A program made the translations under genes and the position numbers. Shown piece after piece: positions 53,808 to 62,447 of a stretch of 64,000 nt of DNA (the stretch's first letter is position 1; each line of letters begins with the position of its first letter). The notes under the pieces are model-generated. The model ran no database searches, was not told where the DNA came from, and saw nothing but the letters and a program-made list of their open reading frames with translations. The stretch comes from Leptotrichia sp. HSP-536 (GTDB taxonomy: Bacteria; Fusobacteriota; Fusobacteriia; Fusobacteriales; Leptotrichiaceae): assembly GCF_041199985.1 (NCBI RefSeq), contig NZ_CP165647.1:2232001-2296000 (forward strand), in the 5' to 3' direction.

Positions 53808-55103
53808 TTACTTTCCTTTTGCAAACAAAACAGCTTTAGCTGTTTTCATAACAACAAGTACATCAAGTATTAAATCCTGATGTTTTAAATAGTATAAATC
53901 ATATTCAAGTTTTTTTTTCGCATCTTCTAAATTTTCTCCATATGGGAACATAACTTGAGCCCATCCAGTTATTCCTGGTTTTATAAGATGCCGTAAATTA
54001 TAATAATTTATCTTCTTTTCGTATTCTTTAGCTAATATGTACCATTCTGGACGTGGACCTACAAAACTCATTGTTCCTTTTAGTATATTCCAAAGTTGAG
54101 GCAGTTCATCAATTCTTGTTTTTCTCATAAATTTTCCAAAGTTTGTTACTCTAATATCGTTATCTAAAGTATATTTTGAATATTTATCTGGATCATGCAT
54201 CTTCATACTTCGAAATTTATAAACTTTAAAAGGTTGCATATTCTCACCTATTCTTACCTGTTTAAATATTACTGGTCCTTTGGATTCAAATTTAATAATC
54301 ATTGCAGTTATTAATGCTACTGGCGAAAAAATTATTATTAAAAGTAAAGCTAATATTAAATCCATTCCACGTTTTATATTTCTTTGCATTTCATTATTTA
54401 AAATATCAAATCCATTTGATTCCAGCAACCACTCTTCGTTTATCTTATCTATATCAATTTTCTTTTGAATATCTTCATTAAATTCTTCATAATTTATTAT
54501 TTTCAAACCATTTATTTTTAAATCGAAAAGTCGTTTTAAATATTTCTTAAAATCTGGACTGTTCATATCTTTTACAATCACTAAAATATCAATACTTTTT
54601 TCAGAAATTATTTTCTCCATTTCATCATAATTTCCAATTAGATATTTTGTTACTCTGCTTTTATTGTTAGAAATGTACCCAATATAATTATAATCAAGAG
54701 TATTTATAATATCTTCCTGAATATTATTTTTAATGTGATTTGAACCAAATATTAATACATTTCGCTTTTTCATATAAAGGGAACACATAATTCTTCTAAA
54801 AATTACTTGAAAAAAGAATAATAATGCAAATACAAAAAAAACATTGATACGCTTCCAAAAAGCATAAAGCATTACAGAGAAAATTATGTCAATTCCTAAG
54901 TTTATAAATACATCTTTTAATCTGAAACGTTCAGCATAAAAATCTAACTGTCCAAATATAAAATTTATGAATACAAACAAAATAAATATGAAATTTGTCA
55001 GATATTTTATTACATAATCATATTTATCCAACAAAAAACTATAGATTATATACAGGATAAATATATATAATACACGTATATAAATATTCTTATTTAATTT
55101 CAT
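53808..55103 (-). CDS. Undecaprenyl-phosphate glycosylphosphotransferase (WbaP/CpsE-like)
   Basis: Starts polysaccharide synthesis by moving a sugar-phosphate to undecaprenyl phosphate. 431 residues: four membrane helices (about 7-105), a CoA-binding-like middle region, then a re-entrant helix and catalytic domain from about 235, with KRGMDLILALLLIIIFSPVA, PVIFKQVRIGENMQPFKVYK, FRSMKMHD, TRIDELPQLWNILKGTMS and FVGPRPEW; the Asp-Glu pair in RIDELPQ is catalytic. It is the first gene of the minus-strand locus. The ATG at 55103 follows GAGGAT. Confidence 0.94.
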   Translation of the reverse strand: MKLNKNIYIRVLYIFILYIIYSFLLDKYDYVIKYLTNFIFILFVFINFIFGQLDFYAERFRLKDVFINLGIDIIFSVMLYAFWKRINVFFVFALLFFFQVIFRRIMCSLYMKKRNVLIFGSNHIKNNIQEDIINTLDYNYIGYISNNKSRVTKYLIGNYDEMEKIISEKSIDILVIVKDMNSPDFKKYLKRLFDLKINGLKIINYEEFNEDIQKKIDIDKINEEWLLESNGFDILNNEMQRNIKRGMDLILALLLIIIFSPVALITAMIIKFESKGPVIFKQVRIGENMQPFKVYKFRSMKMHDPDKYSKYTLDNDIRVTNFGKFMRKTRIDELPQLWNILKGTMSFVGPRPEWYILAKEYEKKINYYNLRHLIKPGITGWAQVMFPYGENLEDAKKKLEYDLYYLKHQDLILDVLVVMKTAKAVLFAKGK

Positions 55104-55132
55104 AAATTATTCATCCTCACTTGGCAAATTAT

Positions 55133-55138
55133 ATTATA
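55133..55138 (-). promoter_or_regulatory. Possible -10 box of the polysaccharide locus
   Basis: TATAAT on the minus strand, about 30 bases before the first gene of the locus. No clear -35. I also looked for a JUMPStart/ops-like element and found none. Confidence 0.35.
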
Positions 55139-55293
55139 ATTTTTTCAGAAAATACATTTAATATCTTCATTTTTAATAAAATTAAATTAAAAAACATATT
55201 TTATTTTTCAATAAATATAAATATTAACACCACGAGTATAACATATTTCAATATCAAATTCAAGAGAGTTTTAAAATTCTCATCTGTTTAAAA

Positions 55294-55420
55294 GTGAACT
55301 ACTCCCGCTTTTAGAAGCGGGAGCTTCTTGGGAAGTATCTTCTTTTGTTAGCCAAATATATTTACCAAGCTCTTCGGGCAGTTCCTACCCTGTCTTTTTA
55401 TTTCCTAATATTTCAATATC
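55294..55420 (-). ncRNA. Candidate TnpB guide RNA (omega RNA) region, copy 1
   Basis: In IS605-type elements the tnpB 3' end and right end yield a guide RNA that finishes at the element border. Here that region contains the hairpin CTCCCGCTTCTAAAAGCGGGAG and ends TAGTTCAC. The location is by analogy; with tnpB broken it may be non-functional. Confidence 0.3.
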
Positions 55421-56347
55421 TCTTTTCCAATGTTTTTTATATTCAGTGCCGCATTGTAATCTCTATCAATCTCAATTCCACAGCACTCACATTTATAGCT
55501 TCTTTCTGATAATTTCAGCTCCTCTTTAACATTTCCACATTTACTGCAAGTTTTCGACGACGGAAACCACTTATCTATTTTTAAAAATTGCTTTCCTAAA
55601 AACATCAACTTATACTCAAGCATCCTCAAAAACATTCCCCATCCATTATCTCCTACACTTTTCCCAAAATTTAATGCCTGGCTCATCCCTTTCATATTCA
55701 AATCCTCGACAATCACAGCATTATGTTCTTTGGACAATTTTTAATATGCTCATGTAATTTTGATATCTTCGCTTTTTACTTATACCAATTTTTAGAAAAT
55801 TTTACTTTCCTTGATAATGATTTCTGTAATTTCTTTAATTTTTCTTCTAGCATCCTAAAATATTTTGGATAATCAGCCCTTTGGTTTTCAGAACTGACAA
55901 ATAATTCAGACATTGAAAAATCAAAGCCAATTACCTTATCATTACTTGGCATTTTTTGAATTTCTTTTTCAAATTCCGTCAAGACAGAAACATAATAATT
56001 TCCATTACTGTTTGTCAATGTTTTTGTCGTATAACTTTTAACACTATTCTTTTTAGATTTGAACTTTGGAAACTTCGCTCTCTTCTGAAAAAATTCGTAA
56101 ACGATCGTTTTACATTTAGCTGAGTATTTGAAAGTGCCGGACTGTCCACTTCTTTCAAAAATTGGTTTTCACTCTTCAAACTGGCAGGTGTAATTATTTT
56201 ATTTTTTCCAGTTTCTTCATAAATTTTATTCGCAGTGTAGAAAATTGTATTGTAGACAAAACGAACACATCCGAAAGTCTTGTTTATCAATAATTCTTGC
56301 TCCTTATTTGGATAAATTCTGTATTTGAATGCTAAATTATATTTCAT
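55405..56347 (-). pseudogene. tnpB: TnpB (OrfB) pseudogene, IS605 copy 1
   Basis: RNA-guided nuclease relic in three frames: 56347-56015 (start MKYNLAFKYRIYPNKEQE), 56018-55776 (VIGFDFSMSELF with RuvC Asp) and 55737-55405 (AVIVEDLNMKG with RuvC Glu; CSKCGN and CECCG zinc finger; IDRDYNAALNI with the last Asp). Against copy 2, the lesions are a one-base loss in the TTTTTTC region near codon 90, a deletion of about 120 bases near 56018, a nonsense codon after WYK, and a 37-base deletion at 55733-55742. Not expected to make a working protein. Confidence 0.87.
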
Positions 56348-56384
56348 AAAATTACCTCCTTTTGATTTTGAATATATTTTTTAA

Positions 56385-56744
56385 TTATCTCTGACGTGCT
56401 CCAACACTTACAACTAAGTAACTTCTACTCCAAAAATATTCTTTCCACAATCTTCTCCTTATTTCAGGAAATTCTTTTTTTATCAGTCTGCTGGAAGCAC
56501 TTTTGTAAGTATTTACAAACTTAGAAAGTTCAGTATTAGGCATAGCATTAATCAACATATGAATATGATCAGGATCATGTTCCCATTCTTTAAGAACAAT
56601 GTTATACTTCGGACATATTTTTTCAAAAATCTCTTTCAATCTATTAGAAATTTCATCATTAATGACTTCTCTTCGATATTTTATACAAAAAATCATATGA
56701 TAATTTATATCAAATACTGAATAATAATTACTATTATATGACAT
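56385..56744 (-). pseudogene. tnpA: TnpA (Y1 HUH transposase) without catalytic tyrosine, IS605 copy 1
   Basis: 119 residues. It keeps the metal-binding HUH motif DHIHMLI and FWSRSYLVVSVG, then goes out of frame and stops at VGARQR. In another frame the next bases read EIIKKYIQNQKEVIL and a stop that overlaps the tnpB start as ATGA; this is the usual Y1 C-terminus with the nucleophilic Tyr. So a small deletion after VSVG removed the catalytic residue. Single-strand transposition by this product is unlikely. Confidence 0.8.
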
Positions 56745-56889
56745 TATTATTAAATATTTCTATATTATTTTACTGAATAAATTGTATCATAAATATATCC
56801 TTTTTTCAATTTTTTTACAAAAAAAGCAATTCATCTCCCGCTTGTAGAAGCCGGAGACTTCTTGCTATCTTTTGTTAAAAATTAGTTTA

Positions 56890-57650
56890 CCGAGTTTAAT
56901 TAGTCAAGACCACCCTTCAAAAGGGTGGCTTGCTCTACGGCTATAAGCCGTCGGGTCTCCTACTTCGCCTAAAGACGATACTTGACCTTCGTTCAAGCTG
57001 CTGTTGTATTTGACTCGTTGCTACCTCTTAAGAGGTATCCGTACTACTTGCTACCCTTAAAAGGGGCTTCATATTCCTTTACACTTAACTTGTCCATCGC
57101 TATATCATGTTTCTCCTGTTCGGATATATATTTTTTTATTGTCGCTTCATTTAAGCCTGCTGTACTTACATAATATCCTTCTGACCAGAAATGTCTGTTT
57201 CCAAATTTATATTTTAAGTTTGCATGCTTATCAGACATCATCAATGCACTTTTCCCTTTCAGATATCCCATAAAACTTGATACACTTATTTTTGGTGGTA
57301 TGCTTACCAGCATATGCACGTGATCTTTCATCAGATGTCCTTCTTTTCAACTCCTTTATATTCACATAATCTTCTTAAAATTTCTCCCACACTTTTTCTG
57401 TATTGACTATATATAATTTTTCGTCTATACTTAGGTGTAAATACTATATGATACTTACACATCCATTTAGTATGAGACAGGCTATTAGCTTTATTAGCCA
57501 TATAAACACCTTCCTTTCATTAATAGTAGCTTGAACAACTCTATTATAATGGAAGGTGTATTTTGTTGCAAACTTACGTTTCCGCACCCGCATAGCGGGT
57601 GGTTTTATGTTTCGTACGCTTTGCGTACTCAACTGACTAAAGTCAATAAT
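56890..57650 (-). mobile_element. IS200-type element (decayed)
   Basis: Hairpins CCACCCTTCAAAAGGGTGG (56911-56929) on one side and ACCCGCATAGCGGGT (57586-57600) plus GTACGC/GCGTAC (57614-57628) on the other mark the ends of an IS200-like element with one tnpA. It abuts the IS605 copy 1 left end on one side and the terminator of the exported-protein gene on the other. Exact borders not determined. Confidence 0.65.
57044..57501 (-). pseudogene. tnpA: IS200 TnpA, frameshifted
   Basis: The N-terminal frame starts at ATG 57501 (MANKANSLSHTKWMCKYHIV, TPKYRRKIIY) and stops after EYKGVEKKDI. The C-terminal frame resumes with MKDHVHMLVSIPP (HUH motif) and keeps the catalytic Tyr in ATIKKYISEQ. Homologs I know read roughly GVEIIEGH at the joint, so about four bases are missing near 57350. 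Otherwise well preserved, which suggests recent loss. Confidence 0.82.
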
Positions 57651-57682
57651 AAAAAAAGGGCATTCATAAAATCCTGCCCTTT
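57651..57682 (-). terminator. Terminator of the exported-protein gene
   Basis: On the minus strand AAAGGGCA (57682-57675) pairs with TGCCCTTT (57662-57655) and runs into seven T. Confidence 0.75.
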
Positions 57683-57768
57683 CGTATACTCGGTGTACTC
57701 TGTAACCTAATATTTTTTCTCTGACAAAGAATCCGAGACTTGTGATATTATCTTAATTATACTTGTAG

Positions 57769-58272
57769 TTACTGATCATGCTTCCAGCCGTTTATATAAT
57801 TTCTTAAAAATTTCTGTATAACTTCTCCTTTATTAACTTCATATCCAGAAAGTTTTACAGTTCCAGGTATTTCCTCTGTAGAAGAATAAGTATTGTAAAT
57901 CCATCCATTTCTTGAAACAATTTCTCGAATATCCTTGTTTTCATCCCCTATTTCTATAATTTCAACTTTTCCTTTGTATTTTTTTTTATCCAATTTTTTC
58001 AAAATTTCTAGAAGAAGCCTTTCAGAGTATTTTGCTATAGCAAATTCAACTTTACGTGAATTTTCAATTTTCTTGTACATACGTTTTGCTGCATCTGAAT
58101 GTTGCTTAAAACCAAAAAGAAAATTTTTAATTGCTCCAGTAGTTTCTACTACTTCAACTACTGGGTGTTGTTCATAATTATCATCCCTAAATCCAAATAC
58201 ACAACTTATACGTGAACTTGAAAATGAAAGCACTCCCAAAACAATAAACAACGCTAAAATTAATTTTTTCAT
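57769..58272 (-). CDS. Exported protein of unknown function
   Basis: 167 residues. The signal peptide MKKLILALFIVLGVLSFSSS is nearly the same as that of the 83-residue exported protein at 574-825, although the mature parts differ. The mature part has one Cys (SCVFGF), a helical middle (FKQHSDAAKRMYKKIENSRK) and a C-terminal alpha/beta-looking stretch (KVEIIEIGDENKDIREIVS). No known family is recognised. The ATG at 58272 follows AAAGGAGAC. It ends at its own terminator and is probably monocistronic. Confidence 0.72.
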   Translation of the reverse strand: MKKLILALFIVLGVLSFSSSRISCVFGFRDDNYEQHPVVEVVETTGAIKNFLFGFKQHSDAAKRMYKKIENSRKVEFAIAKYSERLLLEILKKLDKKKYKGKVEIIEIGDENKDIREIVSRNGWIYNTYSSTEEIPGTVKLSGYEVNKGEVIQKFLRNYINGWKHDQ

Positions 58273-58778
58273 TTTTATCGTCTCCTTTTTTATTTATTTG
58301 CATATAAATTTCTATTTTCAATCTTCAGATAATTAATCAGCCACTTATTATATGTAAAAAATATTTTAAAAGTTTTTACTCACAAAATTAACACAATTGA
58401 TGTCCGTTCTTTTATTACAAGTGTTCTTATATTTTTTCATAAAATGGTCTTACTGATTAAAAATCTTTCTATATGGCTATAATCAAAATTCTTTTAATTA
58501 GATGCACATCCTTATGCAGTAATATTATAATATGAAAGTTAATAAAGTCAATAGTCAATTAAATAAATACACGACAAACGCATAAAAAATTCATTAGAAT
58601 GCTCTAATATCGAAGAATATTATATTCAAAAAACTATTAAGATAAAAAATTTAAAATATTATCGAAAAAATAAGTTGCTTAATTTTTTTAATAGCTGTTT
58701 TTTCTATATTTGCGAGTGTTCAAAATTTAATTTAATCTTCATGTGTTTGTCGTGAAATAACTAAAGAATTGTTAATAC
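58273..58778. other. Intergenic region with an imperfect inverted repeat
   Basis: 506 bases without a gene. CACGACAAACGCAT near 58570 and ATGTGTTTGTCGTG near 58741 are inverted copies with one mismatch; inside them CTATTAA and TTAATAG form a second pair. The span may be an old MITE. No protein-coding frame is supported. Confidence 0.45.
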
Positions 58779-60116
58779 CTATCTTCTTCTGCCTTTCATC
58801 AATCCTCCTCCAAGTCCAGGAATACCACCACCGTTAAATATTTTCATCATCTGCTTCATTTGCTCAAACTGTTTTATTAATTTATTTACATCATTTACCT
58901 GAACACCGCTTCCTTTGGCAATTCTCATTTTACGACTTCCATTTTTTAGAAGTTTCGGATCACGTCTTTCCTGAACTGTCATTGAAAAAATGATTGCTTC
59001 AACCTTTTTCATTTCCTTTTCAGCCATTCCCATATCTATCATGCTTGTGTCAACTCCTGGTATCATTTTCATAATTCCAGCAATTGATCCCATTTTTCTT
59101 ATCATTTTAAACTGTTTTAAAAAATCTTCAAAATCAAACTGATTTTTTCTAAATTTTTCTTCCATTTTCTTGGCTTCTTTTTCGTCAATAGCTTCCTGTG
59201 CCTTTTCTACAAGCGAAACAACGTCTCCCATTCCAAGAATACGTGAAGCAAGCCTGTCTGGGTGAAATGGTGCGATGTCGTCCAGTTTTTCCCCTTCACT
59301 TATAAATTTAATTGGCTTTCCTGCAACTTCCTTTACTGAAAGAGCTGCCCCTCCACGAGTATCTCCGTCCAGTTTTGTAAGTACAACTCCAGTAATATCA
59401 AGCTGTTCATTAAACTCTTTTGCCACATTAACCGCATCTTGCCCAGTCATTCCATCAACTACAAGCAAAATTTCATTTGGATTAAAGCAGTCCTTTATAT
59501 CCTGTAATTCATGCATAAGCTGTTCGTCAATGTGCAACCTTCCCGCCGTATCAATAATCACGTAAGTCGCATGCTCTGCCTTTGAAGCTTCAATTCCCTG
59601 TTTTACAATTTCCAATGGATCTATACTCTCATCAATCGTAAATACAGGAATTTTCACTTGCTCTCCCAACACCTTCAATTGCTTTTTCGCAGCAGGTCTA
59701 TAAACATCTGCCCCAATCAAAAATGGCTTTTCCCCTTTCGATCTCAAATGCTTTGCCAATTTTCCAGAAAACGTAGTTTTCCCAGCCCCTTGAAGTCCCG
59801 AAAGCATTACAATAGTAGGATTTTTATCAGCCTTAGCAATCGAAACATTGGAACCACCAAGCACTTCCACTAGTTCGTCATTTACAATTTTGATAAATTG
59901 CTGTGTAGGATTAACACCGCTAATAACTTGTTCTCCCAAAGCCTTTTCTCGAATCTTTGCCACAAAATTCTTAGCTACACTGTAATTTACATCCGCTTCA
60001 AGTAATGCCAGTCTTACTTCCCTCAAAGCATCTTTCATATTGTTCTCAGTCAACTTCCCCTGTCCACTGACTTTTTTAAATATATCCTTAAATCTATCTC
60101 CTAAATTATTAAACAT
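58779..60116 (-). CDS. ffh: Signal recognition particle protein Ffh (SRP54)
   Basis: GTPase that brings nascent inner-membrane proteins to FtsY. 445 residues, normal. N domain (1-90), then the G domain with G1 GLQGAGKTTFSGKLA near 108, DVYRPAAKKQL, IIDTAGRLHID, VLTKLDGDTRGG; the M domain follows from about 300, rich in Met (MKMIPGVDTSMIDMGMAEKEM, split MKQMMKIFNGGG), with SGVQVNDVNKLIKQF for SRP RNA contact. ATG 60116. The gene stands alone between transposon remnants. Confidence 0.97.
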   Translation of the reverse strand: MFNNLGDRFKDIFKKVSGQGKLTENNMKDALREVRLALLEADVNYSVAKNFVAKIREKALGEQVISGVNPTQQFIKIVNDELVEVLGGSNVSIAKADKNPTIVMLSGLQGAGKTTFSGKLAKHLRSKGEKPFLIGADVYRPAAKKQLKVLGEQVKIPVFTIDESIDPLEIVKQGIEASKAEHATYVIIDTAGRLHIDEQLMHELQDIKDCFNPNEILLVVDGMTGQDAVNVAKEFNEQLDITGVVLTKLDGDTRGGAALSVKEVAGKPIKFISEGEKLDDIAPFHPDRLASRILGMGDVVSLVEKAQEAIDEKEAKKMEEKFRKNQFDFEDFLKQFKMIRKMGSIAGIMKMIPGVDTSMIDMGMAEKEMKKVEAIIFSMTVQERRDPKLLKNGSRKMRIAKGSGVQVNDVNKLIKQFEQMKQMMKIFNGGGIPGLGGGLMKGRRR

Positions 60117-60441
60117 TATTGATTTTTCTCCTTGTTTTTATATTTTTTAATGTATATTAATAAAATCGCTTCAAAAATAAAATGATAAATAAAAATAAAT
60201 CTAGAATTTGAGTAAGATATCTAAATTTTTATGTTTTACTTTAAAGTGACTTTACTATGTTATTTTTTATTCGTGATGGTTATAGAATAACATATTATAG
60301 AGAAAAAGACAAGAGATTCATTATTTGCTGACAGAGAAAAGAAATTACACACAGAAAAAAATATGAGTTACAAGAGAAAAAGATTTTGGATGCAGTTCAT
60401 TTAAGGAATTTTTTAAAACAGATATTTGAAAGTTTATAGAA
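60117..60441. other. Intergenic region upstream of ffh
   Basis: 325 bases. A partial, worn copy of the dispersed repeat lies at 60203-60262. The rest is AT-rich with no clear promoter boxes or ORF; the IS605 copy 2 right end starts at 60442. Confidence 0.5.
60203..60262 (+). repeat. Dispersed intergenic repeat, partial copy D
   Basis: Matches the second half of copy B: GAGTAA-ATA..., CTTTAAAG and TTTACTAT are kept in order and spacing, with many changes between them. Confidence 0.45.
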
Positions 60442-60570
60442 GTGAACTACTCCCGCTTTTAGAAGCGGGAACTTCTTGGGAAGTATCTGCTTTTGTTAGC
60501 CAAATATATTTACCAAGCTCTTCGGGCAGTCCCTGCCCTGTTTTTTTATTTCCTAATATTTCAACATTTC
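60442..60570 (-). ncRNA. Candidate TnpB guide RNA (omega RNA) region, copy 2
   Basis: Same layout as in copy 1: tnpB 3' end, hairpin, border TAGTTCAC. By analogy a guide would be read from the flanking bases just below 60442 (minus strand TTCTATAAACTTTCAAATAT). Inference only. Confidence 0.3.
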
Positions 60571-61625
60571 TTTTCCAACACCTCTTATATTTAGTGCCGC
60601 ATTGTAATCTCTACCAATCTCAATTCCACAGCACTCACATTTATAGCTTCTTTCTGATAATTTCAGTTCCTCTTTAATATTTCCGCATTTACTGCAAGTT
60701 TTCGACGATGGAAACCACTTATCTATCTTCAAAAATTGTTTTCCTAAAAATATCAACTTATACTCAAGCATCCTCAAAAATATTCCCCATCCATTATCTC
60801 CTACACTTTTCCCAAAATTTAATGCCTGGCTCATCCCTTTCATATTCAAATCCTCGACAATCACAGCATTATGTTCTTTGGACAATTTTTTCGATAATTT
60901 ATGCAAAAAATCTCTTCGACAATTTTTAATATACTCATGTAATTTTGATATTTTCGCTTTTTGCTCATACCAATTTTTAGAAAATTTTACTTTCCTTGAC
61001 AATGATTTCTGTAATTTCTTTAATTTTTCTTCTAACATCCTAAAATATCTTGGATAATCAGCCCTTTGGCTTTCAGAACTGACAAATAATTCAGACATTG
61101 AAAAATCAAGCCCAATTACTTTATCATTACTTGGCATTTTTTGAATTTCTTTTTCAAATTCCGTCAAGACAGAAACATAGTAATTTCCATTACTGTTTGT
61201 CAATGTTACTGACTTTATCCTGTAATCCTTCGGTATTTCTCTATGATATTTTAATTTAATTTTTTTCAATTTTGGCAAAACCAAATATTTGTTTTCCTCA
61301 ATTCATATTGAATTGTTCACACAATTTGTCGTATAACTTTTAACACTAGTCTTTTTAGATTTGAACCTCGGAAACTTCGCTCTCTTCTGAAAGAAATTCG
61401 TAAACGATCGTCTTACATTCAATTGAGCATTTGAAAGTGCCAGACTGTCCACTTCTTTCAAAAATTGGTTTTCACTTTTCAAACTGGCAGGTGTAATTAT
61501 TTTATTTTTTCCAGTTTCTTCATAAAATTTATTTGCAGCATACAAAATCGTATTGTAGACAAAACGAACACATCCAAAAGTCTTATTCCTGCTCTTTATT
61601 TGGATAAATTCTATATCTGAATGCT
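60553..61625 (-). pseudogene. tnpB: TnpB (OrfB) pseudogene, IS605 copy 2
   Basis: Most of the protein is readable: LGLDFSMSELF-type Asp (VIGLDF), VEDLNMKG Glu, CSKCGN/CECCG zinc finger and GRDYNAALNI Asp are all present in the long frame 61284-60553. Two lesions break it. After MKYNLAFRYRIYPNKEQE an 11-base deletion (relative to copy 1) puts a stop at once. And a TGA at 61303-61305 interrupts an otherwise open frame between NCVNNSI and IEENKYLVLPKL. A restart at 61284 would leave the RuvC parts without the N-terminal RNA-binding region. Confidence 0.87.
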
Positions 61626-61674
61626 AAATTATATTTCATAAAATTACACCTCCTTTTGATTTTGAATATATTTT

Positions 61675-62040
61675 TTAATTATCTCTGACGGCGCCTCCAA
61701 CACTTACAGCTAAGTAACTTCTGCTCCAAAAATATTCTTTCCACAATCTTCTCCTTATTTCAGGAAATTCTTTTTTTATCAACCTGCTGGAAGCACTTTT
61801 GTAAGTATTTACAAACTTAGAAAGTTCAGTATTAGGCATAGCATTAATCAACATATGAATATGATCAGCATCATGTTCCCATTCTTTAAGAACAATGTTA
61901 TACTTCGGACATATTTTTTCAAAAATCTCTTTCAATCTATTAGAAATTTCATCATTAATGACTTCTCTTCGATATTTTATACAAAAAATCATATGATAAT
62001 TTATATCAAATACTGAATAATAATTACTATTATATGACAT
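61675..62040 (-). pseudogene. tnpA: TnpA (Y1 HUH transposase) without catalytic tyrosine, IS605 copy 2
   Basis: 121 residues, almost identical to copy 1, with HUH motif DHIHMLI and FWSRSYLAVSVGGAVRDN then stop. As in copy 1, the expected tail with the Tyr (EIIKKYIQNQKE) is still present but out of frame, because bases are missing after VSVGGA. The missing number differs from copy 1, so the two lesions arose separately or one copy was hit twice. Confidence 0.8.
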
Positions 62041-62277
62041 TATTATTACCTACTTCTATATTATTTAACTGAATAAATTATATCATAAATATATCCTTTT
62101 TTCAATTTTTTTTTACAAAAAAAAAATCAATTCATCTCCCGCTTGTAGAAGCCGGAGACTTCTTGCTATCTTTTGTTAAAATTGGAAGATACTAAGAAAA
62201 TTTATTTTTTATGTATTTGTACTATATAATAAAAATTAGTATTTATATTTCAATAAATTTATGATAAAATTTTATTA

Positions 62278-62380
62278 TATACTCGAACTTCTTTAAAATC
62301 AACCAATGTAAAAAATAATTTTAAAGTTTGGATAAAACAGCCATAATTTTTTAACTCAGTTTTAAGCGGTATTACTATAT
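62278..62380 (+). repeat. Dispersed intergenic repeat, copy C (diverged)
   Basis: TATACTCGAAC opens it, then TTTAAAAT, ATAAAACAGCCATAATTTTT, AACTCAGTTTTAAGCGG and TTACTATATA occur in the same order as in copy B. It lies just upstream of the response-regulator gene, beside the IS605 copy 2 end. Confidence 0.55.
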
Positions 62381-62447
62381 ATTCCGTTTCTTTCAAAACT
62401 GAACTAATAATTTTTAAGATTTAACTTTATCCTAAAGGAGAAATAAA

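Larger units (their letters stand above)
55294..56884 (-). mobile_element. IS200/IS605-type element, copy 1 (decayed)
   Basis: About 1.59 kb. Right end (low coordinates) begins GTGAACTACTCCCGC with a perfect CTCCCGCTT/AAGCGGGAG hairpin; left end (high coordinates) has TCTCCCGCTT...AAGCCGGAGA and CTTGCTATCTTTTGTTAAAA. Both ends recur in copy 2 (60442-62183). Contains tnpA and tnpB on the minus strand, both damaged. Confidence 0.87.
60442..62183 (-). mobile_element. IS200/IS605-type element, copy 2 (decayed)
   Basis: About 1.74 kb, same order and same ends as copy 1: GTGAACTACTCCCGC plus hairpin at 60442, and TCTCCCGCTT...AAGCCGGAGA with CTTGCTATCTTTTGTTAAAATT at the other end. It keeps segments that copy 1 has lost, so it is the better template. 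tnpA and tnpB are both damaged. Confidence 0.87.

Noticed and set aside
26825..55103. Prophage or integrative element boundaries around the polysaccharide locus
   Set aside because: No integrase, phage structural gene, tRNA or attachment repeat was found at either edge.
55104..55290. JUMPStart/ops element at the head of the polysaccharide locus
   Set aside because: No GGCGGTAG-like core on the minus strand in this gap.
57444..57632. 62-codon minus-strand frame with CVSII end
   Set aside because: It overlaps the true N-terminal frame of the IS200 tnpA in another phase; the tnpA frame has the family motifs and a ribosome binding site.
60426..60929. Plus-strand frames over IS605 copy 2
   Set aside because: They are the complement of tnpB and its end; no independent signals.
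55294..62183. Region read as a single composite transposon carrying ffh
   Set aside because: ffh is an essential core gene, the two IS605 copies are in the same orientation, and Y1 elements do not usually form compound transposons; chance insertions on both sides are simpler.
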